NCBI GenBank assembly: GCA_023436225.1
Contig: JAEZKA010000040.1
Coordinates: 1 to 37,388, forward strand
Direction: 5' to 3'
DNA length: 37,388 nucleotides
Origin: Bacillota bacterium
Lineage (GTDB): Bacteria; Bacillota; Clostridia; Lachnospirales; Lachnospiraceae
The notes below the pieces were generated by a model, which was given only the letters and a program-made list of their open reading frames with translations, had not been told where the DNA came from and did no database searches. Made by a program: the position numbers and the translations under genes. Shown piece by piece: positions 25,872-34,567 of the stretch. Position 1 is the first letter of the stretch, and every line of letters starts with the position of its first letter.

Positions 25872-26405
25872 TTATATTAATTTCTTTTGCAATCTTATCT
25901 TCTTCAACGCCCAGTCATAATGACTAGCGGTAGCAGAAACACAATAACTGCCCAGAGTAGTGGTTCCTGTCCAGGAGAAATGATTTTTTACAAACAGTTC
26001 TTCATTAGTGAATGTATCAATCATCTTCATTACGTCAGCATGACTTTTCTTGAGAATTTCCTTTGAACTGCTATAAGGCGTATTTTGATGTTTCTCCCAA
26101 AAGTTCACATTCATTTGACCATATGTCTTCCAGTTATATGGTACCGGTAAAAATGCTTTTGCTTCGCCGTTTTGGTTTGATTTAACCCAAACTAACAAAA
26201 GCTGATGCCATTCATATAAGTGGACAAATACATCACGAAGGTTTTTATCTCGTGCCCAGTGCGCTTCTTTCTTGTTGAAATCATCACTAAATCTGAAAGT
26301 AGCATTCTGCTGTTCCTCAGACATGGAATCAATTAGTTTCCACATATTATCGAACTTCTCATTGGCGGACGCGATTAAATCCTGCTTTGTTGACGCTCTG
26401 GACAT
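25872..26405 (-). CDS. ClbS/DfsB family four-helix protein
   Basis: 177 residues. Family signature: N-terminal STKQDLIASANEKFDNMWKL, then RDKNLRDVFVHLYEWHQLLL and WVKSN..AFLPVPYNWKTY, and the closing SYCVSATASHYDWALKKI. The DinB-like fold carries conserved His residues; the named members protect DNA from colibactin (ClbS) or are of unknown role (DfsB). Most chromosomal members are of unknown function, and no colibactin-like locus is here. AAGGAGGG is 6-7 nt before the ATG. It follows the DUF3788 gene with a 2-bp gap, so the two are one operon. Confidence 0.85.
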   Translation of the reverse strand: MSRASTKQDLIASANEKFDNMWKLIDSMSEEQQNATFRFSDDFNKKEAHWARDKNLRDVFVHLYEWHQLLLVWVKSNQNGEAKAFLPVPYNWKTYGQMNVNFWEKHQNTPYSSSKEILKKSHADVMKMIDTFTNEELFVKNHFSWTGTTTLGSYCVSATASHYDWALKKIRLQKKLI

Positions 26406-26407
26406 GG

Positions 26408-26842
26408 TTAAACCCTCCTTTTTATTTTTCGTCTAAGCTGGATTAAGCATTTCACGTCATCAAGTATTTTTTCACTTGTGACGTGGATCATAAGCCACCG
26501 GCCGCCCATCAGAGTAGCAGCACTATTATACATTGTTTGAATGCTATCGTCGTAGGTCGGTAAAGCAAGCATGGCTTCTACTTCCTCTCTTGCCCCGATA
26601 ACCACAAGTGCAATGAAAAATCCTTGCATCGGGTACAGTGTACAGAGTGAACGCCCTGCTTTCTGGTATTTCACGTTCCACCCAGGCTGCCCAGAGCATG
26701 TGCTGTAGCTATAGCTCGGTTCTACTTCATAATTACTTCTTAGAAACTCATTCAAATCATCCCATAGAGGACTTGCTATATAATCCGCGATTTCCTCCTC
26801 TGTCGGCTGCTTGTCTGCTTTGTAAAGATCAACCCAATACAT
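26408..26842 (-). CDS. DUF3788 family protein
   Basis: 144 residues; ATG at 26842 preferred because AAAGGAG lies 8 nt upstream, while the GTG at 26851 overlaps that site. Family features: PTEEEIADYIASPLWDDLNEFL, YSYSTCSGQPGWNVKYQKAG, LYPMQGFFIALVVIGAREE and GGRWLMIHV. A cytoplasmic protein of unknown role, often found with small stress or resistance genes. Upstream partner of the ClbS-like gene. Confidence 0.82.
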   Translation of the reverse strand: MYWVDLYKADKQPTEEEIADYIASPLWDDLNEFLRSNYEVEPSYSYSTCSGQPGWNVKYQKAGRSLCTLYPMQGFFIALVVIGAREEVEAMLALPTYDDSIQTMYNSAATLMGGRWLMIHVTSEKILDDVKCLIQLRRKIKRRV

Positions 26843-27015
26843 CGAAATCACTCCTTTTTAACACAATTATATACTTCATAAGATGACAACGGCATGTCAT
26901 ATTATTCTCAATATTTGCATAAAATTCAACCTATATCTTATCCATATTATTATCTCATAAATACCGTATCAAAGCTATTTACCTTTGCATTTATCTTCTC
27001 CACGCTTTACAATGC

Positions 27016-27075
27016 AAAAAAGTCCTGAAACCATTAATTTTCAAGACTTTCTAACGCGTCCTTTAGGACGTTAAT
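27016..27075 (-). terminator. Tandem hairpins after the beta-lactamase-like gene
   Basis: Minus strand: AACGTCC-TAAA-GGACG hairpin (27052-27075) followed by a longer stem (AAAGTC-TTGAAA paired with TTTCA-GGACTTT) and TTTTTT at 27016-27050. A near copy of the second stem lies at 28390-28426. The remaining 26843-27155 interval shows nothing else beyond AT-rich DNA. Confidence 0.7.
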
Positions 27076-27155
27076 CAATCCATTTACCACACCGTCTATT
27101 TCACAATCAAATTACGGTCTCTGCAATATCAATAAAATTTTCAGGAATAGTAATT

Positions 27156-28280
27156 TTATATTTCCTTGCTTGCATGTAAACATGCAGGCAATATAAATTC
27201 TGGAATCATAAGATTTAAAAAGTAACTCTTATCCTTAGCAAAGTCAACGTGTGAATATGCAACAAGAACAATATTTAGCTCAGGAAAGATTAATAATTTT
27301 TGACCACCCGCACCAGCAGCAGAATATGTAATATATTTATTTCCGGTCGCTTCATCAGTCTCATCCTTAATATACCATAGATAACCATAATGAAACCCGT
27401 AATCCCAATAATAATATTTCCCCAGCGATTCACTGATCCACTTCTCTGATACTATCTCTTTTCCTTTCCAACTACCGTTACGAATTAATAAAAACCCTAT
27501 TTTGGCTAAGTCCTCAGGTTTTAGGAATAAATTTCCTCCACCAAAGCTATTCCCCTTCGAATCGTTATCCCATATAAACTGATTGATTCCCAAGGGATCA
27601 AATAAATACTTTTTGGCAAACATAGCAGCATTCATTCCAGTCGTCTTTGTTATGATGGCTGATAAAATGTGTGTATTTGCCGAATTATAATCAAAATTAG
27701 TTCCTGGTAAACTTTGCAACGGCCTCTTTAAAATATGATCTACCCAGTCCTTGCTTTTAATCAATTTTATTGGTTCTATTCCCTTTTCAACTGAACTTAA
27801 TCCTGATTTCATAGTAAGCAATTGTTTAATAGTAATGCTCTTTTTATGATCATCCGAACTAATACTAGGATGATCACAAAAAAATAATCCTAAACTATCT
27901 TCAATGCTATTAATAAATCCTTCTTTTATTGCAATGCCAATTAAAATAGATATAATACTTTTCGTGGCTGATCTAATATTCCATTTATCAGATTTTTCTT
28001 CCACGAGGGTCCCATTTGGTGATCGGAATAACAGAGCAGACATTGATTTCCTTATTACTTTTGAAAGGATCGTTTCATAAGGCTTCTTATTAATATTTTC
28101 AAAGACCAAAGTTTCACTCTGATATACAGATATACTTCTGTACGACGGAAAGTTCGTTTTCAGGTAATCAATTACAGCATGAAGTTTTTCAATATCTAGC
28201 CTTTTACCTTCCAGATTACAGGTGGCTTTGTCATCAAATACTGAGATTTCACTTGTCGGCTTTAAATCTTCATTATTCAT
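27156..28280 (-). CDS. Serine hydrolase, beta-lactamase/DD-peptidase-like (class C type)
   Basis: 374 residues; start at ATG 28280 with AAGGAG 7 nt upstream (the frame extends 43 codons further through AT-rich promoter DNA without a site). Catalytic SxxK in RSATKSIISIL, YxN in FDYNSANTHIL, and a C-terminal GxGGQ (AAGAGGQKLLIFPEL) in place of KTG, as in esterase/DD-peptidase-like members of PF00144. No signal peptide, so it is cytoplasmic; this and the altered third motif make an antibiotic-resistance role unlikely. Substrate unknown. Monocistronic, with terminators on both sides. Confidence 0.85.
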   Translation of the reverse strand: MNNEDLKPTSEISVFDDKATCNLEGKRLDIEKLHAVIDYLKTNFPSYRSISVYQSETLVFENINKKPYETILSKVIRKSMSALLFRSPNGTLVEEKSDKWNIRSATKSIISILIGIAIKEGFINSIEDSLGLFFCDHPSISSDDHKKSITIKQLLTMKSGLSSVEKGIEPIKLIKSKDWVDHILKRPLQSLPGTNFDYNSANTHILSAIITKTTGMNAAMFAKKYLFDPLGINQFIWDNDSKGNSFGGGNLFLKPEDLAKIGFLLIRNGSWKGKEIVSEKWISESLGKYYYWDYGFHYGYLWYIKDETDEATGNKYITYSAAGAGGQKLLIFPELNIVLVAYSHVDFAKDKSYFLNLMIPEFILPACLHASKEI

Positions 28281-28389
28281 GTAATTACTCCTTCGTACTT
28301 TAATAACTCCATAATACCACATAATTCCATATGTATACAGTATAAAGTCATAAGAATAAGGCGTGCTAAAGGTAGTTAAATACACATAC

Positions 28390-28426
28390 AAAAAAAACCC
28401 TGAAACCATTGATTTTCAAGATTTTT
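28390..28426 (-). repeat. Second copy of the CCTGAAACCATT terminator-like hairpin
   Basis: CCTGAAACCATT then ATTTTCAAGA matches 27024-27046 with one or two changes, with a T-run on the minus strand. It stands upstream of the beta-lactamase-like gene and would stop transcripts from the right. The duplication suggests local rearrangement. The interval 28427-28519 contains a more GC-rich stretch of unknown origin. Confidence 0.6.
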
Positions 28427-28519
28427 GATAACAGGGGCATGTAGGAATCGCACTGCTACACAGCTCTTTACAGCCTACTTCGTGGGTTCAAGTCAACTGT
28501 CACTAGGTTAATAAAAAAA

Positions 28520-28602
28520 GGTCCACACTTTTTGAACCGACCCCCAAAAGTTACATATCACAACATCTAACGATTGGGAGGTCAGTTCATTTTGTGTGAA
28601 CC
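28520..28602. mobile_element. 83-bp IS relic (fused ends, IS3-like)
   Basis: Left end GGTCCACAC.TTTTTGAACCGACCCCCAA and, inverted at the right, GGTTCACAC.AAAATGAACTGACCTCCCAA form imperfect 28-bp inverted repeats enclosing only about 27 bp. The GAACCGACCCC-type tip resembles IS3-family ends. It is therefore an internally deleted IS or a MITE derived from one; it abuts the ABC-exporter relic. Confidence 0.6.
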
Positions 28603-28763
28603 ATTTTTATTGACAGGGGCGTTAGGATTTGAAACATCTGCCCTGCATTCAGTACGATGATGCGGTGGCACTCTTTGATGATAGAAAGCCTGTGGTCGAT
28701 AACGATTCGGGTGCATTTGGGCTTTGACAACGAGTCTACAACGGTTTTCTGTGTCAGGTTGTC
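28603..28763 (-). pseudogene. C-terminal relic of an ABC exporter ATPase
   Basis: Minus-strand translation gives DNLTQKTVVDSL, then CTRIVIDHRLSIIKECHRII and VLNAGQM, which is the D-loop to H-loop region of a bacteriocin/peptide or multidrug ABC exporter (normally TRIVIAHRLSTI). Upstream in frame are TAG and TAA codons where the Walker B and signature motif should be, and the frame decays into the IS relic. About 50 codons remain of an expected 600-700. Confidence 0.7.
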
Positions 28764-28815
28764 CTAGGATTATCACAAGGCTCATTTAAGTTATCATTTC
28801 CGATCGTGAATCGTG

Positions 28816-30492
28816 TTATTTTACTGAGAACACAACATAGGTGCCGCCATTTGTACCTTTCCCTGCCGGATATTTTTTGGGGGTTCCTACGGATTTAGCG
28901 GCGGTCTTGGCATCTACAAAGAAGACCTGTATGCTCCAATAATTACCCTTTCGATAACCGGGGATTGGTTTTCCATCTGCGTATGATACGTTATATAATG
29001 CTTTGTTTGTAATGGAAGTGGTGCCCTGTTTAAACGGAAGATAGTCCGCATCATCGTAGTCAGCGGCATAATCACGATCCGGATATATTGGTTTCGGTAC
29101 TAATGAATCTGTAAACCCAATAGTATTCAAAGGCCAATACAAGATCTCGCCGTTACTACTTTTTTTACTAGAATCTGTAATCTTTATCGTGCCAGGGGCA
29201 GCCGCGACAATAAAATACATATGCATAAGATAGCCACCCATATCCTGCTTGCCGGGTACATTTAGATTCGCCCCCATCGAATACACATTCGATATTTTTA
29301 AGGTCATATTTCCTACGGTTAATGATTTCGTGTTACCGCCGGATCCGGGTGAGGGTGCCTTGTACCAGTCTGCAGAAGCTGGGTCACTCACAGGAATAAA
29401 TGCAAATCCGGCATTTTTGGGGGTGGTTTTCGGAGACGACCGCATAAAGATTTTGCTTCCGTCTATGATTTTATATTCATTACTCAAGAAATCACCTTTC
29501 GCCATAAACAAAGTGGCTGCAGCTACGAAATCTTTGTTTTTGGATGGGCGTAGTCCGGTGTAGGATATATTTGAATTCCCTTCTCTTCCCGGAACTTTGC
29601 AGAAGTTTACATTCCAAAGATATGGGGTATCCACTTTCTTTATCTGTACGCCGTCATTTATGCTGCCGTCTATTCCTAAATACTTACCGTCCGTTGTCCT
29701 CAGCGTTATTTGTCCGCTGCCCTTATTTTTTAGATAGAATTTCTGGCTGTCCGTTCGGGTACTTCCATCGTCAATTCCTATTATACCCCTGTCGCGCATT
29801 TCTGCATATCCCTGAGTGTCAAAATCAACGTACCCGTCCATGTCATTTAAGGCATCCCCACTCATTTTAAGCCTGTACCAGCCGTCGGCAAGCTTGGTCG
29901 GCGTGCCTGATGGGGCAGCCGTAGTTGCAAGCAGAGGGATTGAAGGTCCGTCCGGTGCGTCCTCCGGTGTGAAAAATGTTACCTTTCCGTGTTCAGGCGC
30001 GGAGCCTTTCTTTGTCCAAAAAATTACGTTCGTGCCGTTATTGCTACTCGCACCGCTAGCAGTGACCAACAACGCCTGGTTGGTGTAGTCCCTTATGGTG
30101 CAGAAACCGGAATAAACACTGATTTTCAAATTGGGCGCATACCCGGATTGTAGCTGCATTCCATTAACTGACTGCGCCGCGATACTTTTCCCGTCATAGG
30201 TGATGGAATACTTCGGCCCGCGGTCTTTATCGTAGCTTACCCGGCTAACCGTAAACGGTTTATCGGGTTTTCTGTCCGAAAGCACGATCCAAACAGCGTT
30301 TGTTACCACTGGGTAAACCCACTTGCCGAGGAGTTGCAAATAGTAATCACCGTCCGCTAAAACCTCAACGCCCTCAACATCTACAGTTGGGGGTTTATAA
30401 GTAGACGAAGTCGCGGAAGCAGACAAAGGGGCGACCACCGGTGACAGTGCCATACAAAGGGTGAGCAGGATGCTCATCAATCGTTTTTTCAT
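28816..30492 (-). CDS. Secreted protein with ricin-type beta-trefoil-like domains
   Basis: 558 residues; ATG at 30492 lies 9 nt after AGGAGG (the ATG two codons earlier is only 3 nt away). Signal peptide about 1-28 (MKKRLMSILLTLCMALSP, ending ASA). Two regions resemble RICIN-type repeats: about 45-180 (ADGDYYLQL, LLVTASGASSNNGTNVIFW) and about 200-290 (LADGWYRLKMSG, QKFYLKNKGSGQITLRTTDG, KYLGIDG). The C-terminal third (about 385-555), after a Pro/Gly/Ser linker, has no family I recognise. Such modules bind carbohydrates. It has its own LytTR-type box and -10 with a leader of about 47 nt, so it probably belongs to the regulon of the 3302-4027 regulator 25 kb away. Confidence 0.75.
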   Translation of the reverse strand: MKKRLMSILLTLCMALSPVVAPLSASATSSTYKPPTVDVEGVEVLADGDYYLQLLGKWVYPVVTNAVWIVLSDRKPDKPFTVSRVSYDKDRGPKYSITYDGKSIAAQSVNGMQLQSGYAPNLKISVYSGFCTIRDYTNQALLVTASGASSNNGTNVIFWTKKGSAPEHGKVTFFTPEDAPDGPSIPLLATTAAPSGTPTKLADGWYRLKMSGDALNDMDGYVDFDTQGYAEMRDRGIIGIDDGSTRTDSQKFYLKNKGSGQITLRTTDGKYLGIDGSINDGVQIKKVDTPYLWNVNFCKVPGREGNSNISYTGLRPSKNKDFVAAATLFMAKGDFLSNEYKIIDGSKIFMRSSPKTTPKNAGFAFIPVSDPASADWYKAPSPGSGGNTKSLTVGNMTLKISNVYSMGANLNVPGKQDMGGYLMHMYFIVAAAPGTIKITDSSKKSSNGEILYWPLNTIGFTDSLVPKPIYPDRDYAADYDDADYLPFKQGTTSITNKALYNVSYADGKPIPGYRKGNYWSIQVFFVDAKTAAKSVGTPKKYPAGKGTNGGTYVVFSVK

Positions 30493-30545
30493 AATCATGT
30501 TCCTCCTTTATTTTTAGTTGAACGAAATATCGTTTATTCGTATTT

Positions 30546-30613
30546 AGTCTATCAGAAATTCCTCTTACAAAACCATCTGCTGCATGAAACATGATATATT
30601 CGACATGAAATAT
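30546..30613 (-). promoter_or_regulatory. LytTR-type box 3 with -10 of the secreted beta-trefoil-like protein
   Basis: Direct repeats CTGCATGAA (30580-30588) and CGACATGAA (30601-30609), 21-bp period. An extended -10 (TGATAGACT; hexamer 30546-30551) lies 28 bp away, versus 27 bp for boxes 1 and 2. Shared GGTTTT and GGAATTT tracts lie between box and -10 in this and box 2. Confidence 0.6.
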
Positions 30614-30638
30614 GGTTTAGACACACGTCACTTTTGGC

Positions 30639-30710
30639 TTACAAATTTTGTACTCCGAAATTCACGTCTGCTGGTATCTTATAGGCATCTTTACTTGTAA
30701 TATGTCCCAT
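30639..30710 (-). pseudogene. N-terminal stub of a 4Fe-4S dicluster-type gene
   Basis: ATG at 30710 has AAAGGTG 5 nt upstream and encodes MGHITSKDAYK, the start I associate with the same family as the DSLYKILQ fragment at 25.6 kb; after 11 codons the similarity ends and the frame stops at codon 24. The 90-bp repeat lies about 85 bp upstream, where the gene's promoter would be. Confidence 0.45.
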
Positions 30711-30792
30711 GGATTCACCTTTCGAATAGTTACTTACATCGACTTAGCTAACCGCTGCATTTCTTGTAACGAATAAGCTCTATTCAATATCC

Positions 30793-30881
30793 CCATCTAC
30801 TTTCAATCTCATATATTTGCATATTTGATATCCATTATATCCCATATTGTAAATAACTTCAAAATGATTTACTTTTTTATT
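30793..30881 (-). repeat. About 90-bp direct repeat, copy 2
   Basis: Direct-repeat partner of 25699-25788. Carries the same promoter-like ATATGGGATATAATGG. The two copies diverge abruptly at GTAGATGG, on one side of which copy 1 joins the DSLYKILQ fragment and copy 2 leads to the MGHITSKDAYK stub. Confidence 0.8.
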
Positions 30882-30924
30882 CCAAATATCAGCTTGGCAG
30901 ATGTTTTATGAATCACGTATCAAA

Positions 30925-30960
30925 AATGCACTCATTTTTTAATTACAAAATGAGTGCATT
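30925..30960 (-). terminator. Terminator of the DinG-like helicase gene
   Basis: Perfect 14-bp stem AATGCACTCATTTT with its complement around an 8-nt loop; followed on the minus strand by TTTTTG, about 50 bp after the helicase stop. Confidence 0.8.
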
Positions 30961-31008
30961 CCATGTTCCCTTATTCCTTTTTTTCTTCAATTAATATCAA
31001 ACAGCATT

Positions 31009-32953
31009 TCAATTATTGTCTTCAATTATTCTAATGCTGGCTCCCGAAGGTAGCGCACCCATAACGGCATTTTCCCAAGGGGCTCCTGTTACGGCATCTA
31101 ATATCACGATTTCCCCTTTGTCATCCTGTGTTCTAATTAATCTCCCACATCCTTGTTTCAATTTTAATCCCATTTCAGGATAATCTACTGTGGTGACTGG
31201 ATCTAATCCTTGTTCCCTTGCCTCTTTACGTTGTACTTCAATGAGAGGATCTAGAGACGGAAAAGGTAGTTGCCAAACCACAAGCAAAGTTAGTGCATCT
31301 CCAGGAACATCGATTCCTTCCCAAAAGTTTGCTCCAATCAATACTGAAGCCTCTTCCTCTCGAAACTTTTGGACAAGATATCCTCGTTCCCCTTCATCTT
31401 CAAACAAAACATCAAAAGGTAACTGGTACCCCTTCAATTTCCTTTTGATTTTTCTTACTTGATTCAGTGAATTTGTTAGTACAAGAGCTCGACCTCTATT
31501 TTTAATGAATAAAGATACTAATAATTCAATTCCCTGGTTAAACCGATCTTCAATCGGATTTGAGTACTTGGTCAAATAGACAATCACTTGTTTATCTAAA
31601 TCAAAAGGACTTCCCACGGTAGACTTGGATGGCATTTTTAACCCAAGTGTACGTATAAAATAGCTAAAGTCTCCTTGATTACTTAAGGTTGCAGAGGTAA
31701 ACATCACCGGCAATCCCTTTTGGAATAATTTCTGGTCCAACATTTCATTTATATTCCTAGGAACAACCCAGAAGCTGCCATCCCGCCCATCAACCCAGGT
31801 GATTGTATCAGTACTCTTATTTCTGCAGAATCTATCTAATGCACTTATGGCTCTTTCAATTTGTCCTTCATATCCTTGAATTTCACTTACTGATAAAGAC
31901 TCAAAATATAATTCTTGCTCAATTTGCATCTCCAAAAGTATATGGTCTAATGCTTTACGAAAGGCATTTGCTGCTTTTAGTAAGGTATCATTTATTTGAA
32001 GGGATTGTCGTTGTGAACATTCATCGGTTATGACATAGCTTTCTAGATATGCAAAAAAATCACCAGAGGCTTGTTCCAATACCATGGTAGCTAAACTCAA
32101 TGCCTCTCTAGCCCCTTGTATTTCTTCCAGTGAAAGAATGATATTATCTATTTCCTCCTTATTAATATGATGTCCTGCCTGCATAGCTGCGGGAAGCAAT
32201 ATCTTATGTCCCTCATCAAAAATAACTGCTGAATAACTTGGTAGTATAGGCAATTTTCCATTTGCAATCCTATCCTCCCGTGTCCATAAGTCCTGAAAAA
32301 AGATATCATGATCCACAATTATTAAATCTCTTGTAAGTCGATATTGTTCTCTTGCCTTAACTAGTTTGCAAAAGCCACGGTTTGGGCAAATATCACAACT
32401 CATTGACTCATTCCAGCCAATCAGCTTCCAGATACGGTCAGGTATGTTCGGCATTTCTGAACGCTCCCCCGTATTTGTCTTAGTTAACCATTGGTTAATC
32501 TCATTGGACATTATGTAAAAATCTTCATTGTTTTCATTTACTCGTACGTCACAAATATACTGACGTGGGTCCTTTGCCATTCGAGCATCTATCTCTAACC
32601 CGAGAATCCTGGAAAGCTTCATAATGTCTCCCTCGGATCCAGTAAGCTGTTCTTGAAGTGCTGTGGTAGCACAAGCAATCACTACAGGTTTCCCAGTAAA
32701 ATGAGAATAGGCAATTGCTGATAGTAAGTAAGCCATTGTTTTGCCTGTTCCAAGCCCAGCTTCCGCTAAGTGGACTTTTTTTATTACAAATGGCATCTGC
32801 AATTTGAAAAGCCGTATATATTTGTTCCTCCCTAACTTCATATCCATGTTCCGGAAGGATATCATATAAAACATCACCTATCCAATCACCTAATTTTACT
32901 TGAAATTCTTCTTTACTATTATAATCAAAAGGTTTTTTCAGCCTTGCACACAT
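31009..32953 (-). pseudogene. dinG: DinG-like ATP-dependent helicase broken by a one-base frameshift
   Basis: Two overlapping frames together make one XPD/DinG-family helicase of about 646 residues. Frame 1 (from ATG 32953, GGAG 7 nt upstream) gives the N-terminus to AFQIADAICNKK; frame 2 continues VHLAEAGLGTGKTMAYLLS (Walker A). The switch lies in a run of seven A (plus strand about 32767-32773), where six would restore the frame. Other motifs: Cys cluster MSCDICPNRGFC (probable 4Fe-4S), VIFDEGHKI (Walker B), FTSATLSNQG, GANFWEGIDVPGD and QGCGRLIRTQDD. No exonuclease domain. Such enzymes unwind DNA with 5' overhangs. Options: a true mutation, phase variation or transcript slippage at A7, or a base-call error. 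Confidence 0.85.
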
Positions 32954-33205
32954 ATTCATTCTCCAACCCTGCTTTATATATTTTATCTAAAATTTATAGT
33001 ATATTACATTTAATAAGACTTAACAATAGCAAAAAGTTAGTGCTAGAGGAAGGCCAACTTTAAGTGAATGTTTCCATAGAGGCACATTCCACTCATGCCA
33101 ATCGTCTTATCAAAATAGTATTTGATATCTTACCTTCTTAGCATATATGACCAGTAGGATAGTTATTTACATTATCCTCCATGTGCATCTTACTATTCTT
33201 CATGA

Positions 33206-33211
33206 TATAAT
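33206..33211 (+). promoter_or_regulatory. Extended -10 of the nuclease lipoprotein gene
   Basis: TATAAT with TGA extension; no good -35. Predicted start about 33218, 16 nt before the TTG start codon, leaving room for AAGGAG only. Confidence 0.55.
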
Positions 33212-33233
33212 GGCACACGAAGGAGATGAGGAA

Positions 33234-34232
33234 TTGAGAAATAAAAAGATAACAGGTATTTTATTATTAGCTATAATGGTGTTGACTTTCTTTGCTTGTA
33301 CACAGGAGAACACTACTTATTCTAAGCCAAATAGCAATGCTGTAACTGTAACAGAAGTACCGACAAATACTAAGTCACCGATAACAGAAGCACCAGAGGA
33401 TATAACTCCAACAGTTGCACCTACGAAGAAACCCACTAAGGAGCCAACCAAAAAGCCAGTTAAAAGCGACAGCAACCCCAAGACAACCTTTGAATATAAT
33501 GGAAATACATATAAGGTCATCAAGGTTGACGGTGGAGATTTATCAGGCAATAGACAACCTAATGTTGCTGTAGATATTGGTTTTGGAGATAGAGAGTATT
33601 GGGCATTAACTAACAAACACGGTCAGCTTGTTTATGTAATAGCAGATGAAATTATACTTCAGGATGATAATACTGAGCCGGTCAATTCCAATGGAAGATA
33701 TTACAATGATGAAGCAAAAGTACCAGGAGTTGAACATCCGGATTTAGACGAGGGTCATGTTATTGCGGATGCTCTTGGCGGGGTGTCTAATGCTTATAAC
33801 ATTACTCCACAAAATAGTACATTGAACCGATATGGCGATCAGGCTTACATGGAAAAGATTATACGAGATGCCGGAGGATGTAAGGATTTTATAGCAACAA
33901 TTACTTATCCGCATACCAAAACTCAGATACCTTCTAAGTATAGATATGAATATGTGCTTAAGGGTAATAAGATAGTTGATGAATTTGAGAATGTTAACCC
34001 AGATGAAGTGAATGCTTTCCTGACAGAAGCTCCGACGAGGGCACCCAGTAAAGATGAGAAAAATAATGCTTTCAAAGAAGAGAACGATCTCTCGAAAGTT
34101 GATACAAATGGAAATGGCAAGGTGACGATCGCTGAAGCTAAAGCTGCCGGATATAAAATGCCAATCCACTCGGATCATTGGCTATACCAATACATGGACG
34201 ACCGTGACGGTGATGGCATGGTGGGAGAATAG
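33234..34232 (+). CDS. Lipoprotein DNA/RNA non-specific endonuclease with Ca-binding-like tail
   Basis: 332 residues from a TTG start at 33234: AAGGAG lies 8 nt upstream and the lipoprotein signal (RNKKITGILLLAIMVL..FFAC) then begins correctly, whereas upstream ATGs give an overlong N-terminus that crosses the -10. Thr/Pro/Lys-rich linker (about 25-80, PTKKPTKEPTKKP). Nuclease domain about 85-235 with DEGHVIADALGG (the DRGH-like His motif of NucA/endonuclease G relatives) and NITPQNSTLNRYGDQAYME. C-terminal EF-hand-like loops DTNGNGKVTIAEA and DDRDGDGMVGE, the latter like an Excalibur motif with its Cys replaced by Gly. Predicted surface-tethered, Ca/Mg-dependent nuclease for nutrient DNA or competitor DNA. 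Confidence 0.85.
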   Translation: MRNKKITGILLLAIMVLTFFACTQENTTYSKPNSNAVTVTEVPTNTKSPITEAPEDITPTVAPTKKPTKEPTKKPVKSDSNPKTTFEYNGNTYKVIKVDGGDLSGNRQPNVAVDIGFGDREYWALTNKHGQLVYVIADEIILQDDNTEPVNSNGRYYNDEAKVPGVEHPDLDEGHVIADALGGVSNAYNITPQNSTLNRYGDQAYMEKIIRDAGGCKDFIATITYPHTKTQIPSKYRYEYVLKGNKIVDEFENVNPDEVNAFLTEAPTRAPSKDEKNNAFKEENDLSKVDTNGNGKVTIAEAKAAGYKMPIHSDHWLYQYMDDRDGDGMVGE

Positions 34233-34259
34233 TAATTCATATAAGTTAAAATACAAGTT

Positions 34260-34287
34260 ACCCCTGAGCAACAAGCCCAGGGGTTTT
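34260..34287 (+). terminator. Terminator of the nuclease gene
   Basis: ACCCCTG paired with CAGGGGT, 11-nt loop, then TTTTATT; 28 bp after the stop. Confidence 0.85.
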
Positions 34288-34290
34288 ATT

Positions 34291-34548
34291 GTGATCTCGT
34301 ATTTTCTATTTTTAGGCGGTTTTGGTTTATGCGACCAATTTACCGCCCTTTATGTTTTAGCTAAATTTTTCGACGAAGCGCAGCTTCAAGAAAAGCTGCA
34401 GTTTGGTGATGACTACAAAATTGTTGTTTTGAAAAAGTAACTGTTGACGGACGGGATCATATCCAATATGTTTCCGGTGACAGAATATGTGCAGGTTGAG
34501 ATTGAATATTATAAGGCAAAGTTTATGAGAAATGCAGTGTATGTTTAA
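34291..34548 (+). pseudogene. Unrecognised gene remnant with internal stop
   Basis: One frame runs from about 34291 through FDEAQLQEKLQFGDDYKIVV to TAA at 34438-34440 and continues in the same frame as GIISNMFPVTEYVQVEIEYY to TAA at 34546-34548. Both parts read like soluble protein, suggesting one C-terminus cut by a nonsense codon. I do not recognise the family. No ribosome site. Confidence 0.35.
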
Positions 34549-34567
34549 GCTCATATTCTATACGCAA

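Noticed and set aside
27156..28280. Beta-lactam resistance gene
   Set aside because: No signal peptide and the third catalytic motif is not KTG; the family is dominated by esterases and peptidases.
28435..28515. tRNA-like GTTCAAGTC motif near an IS relic, possible attachment site
   Set aside because: The motif resembles a T-loop but no acceptor, D- or anticodon stems can be drawn on either strand.
32760..32790. Programmed -1 ribosomal frameshift in the helicase gene
   Set aside because: A -1 shift at the A7 run leads into the wrong frame; +1 or loss of one base is required, so the classical -1 heptamer mechanism does not fit.
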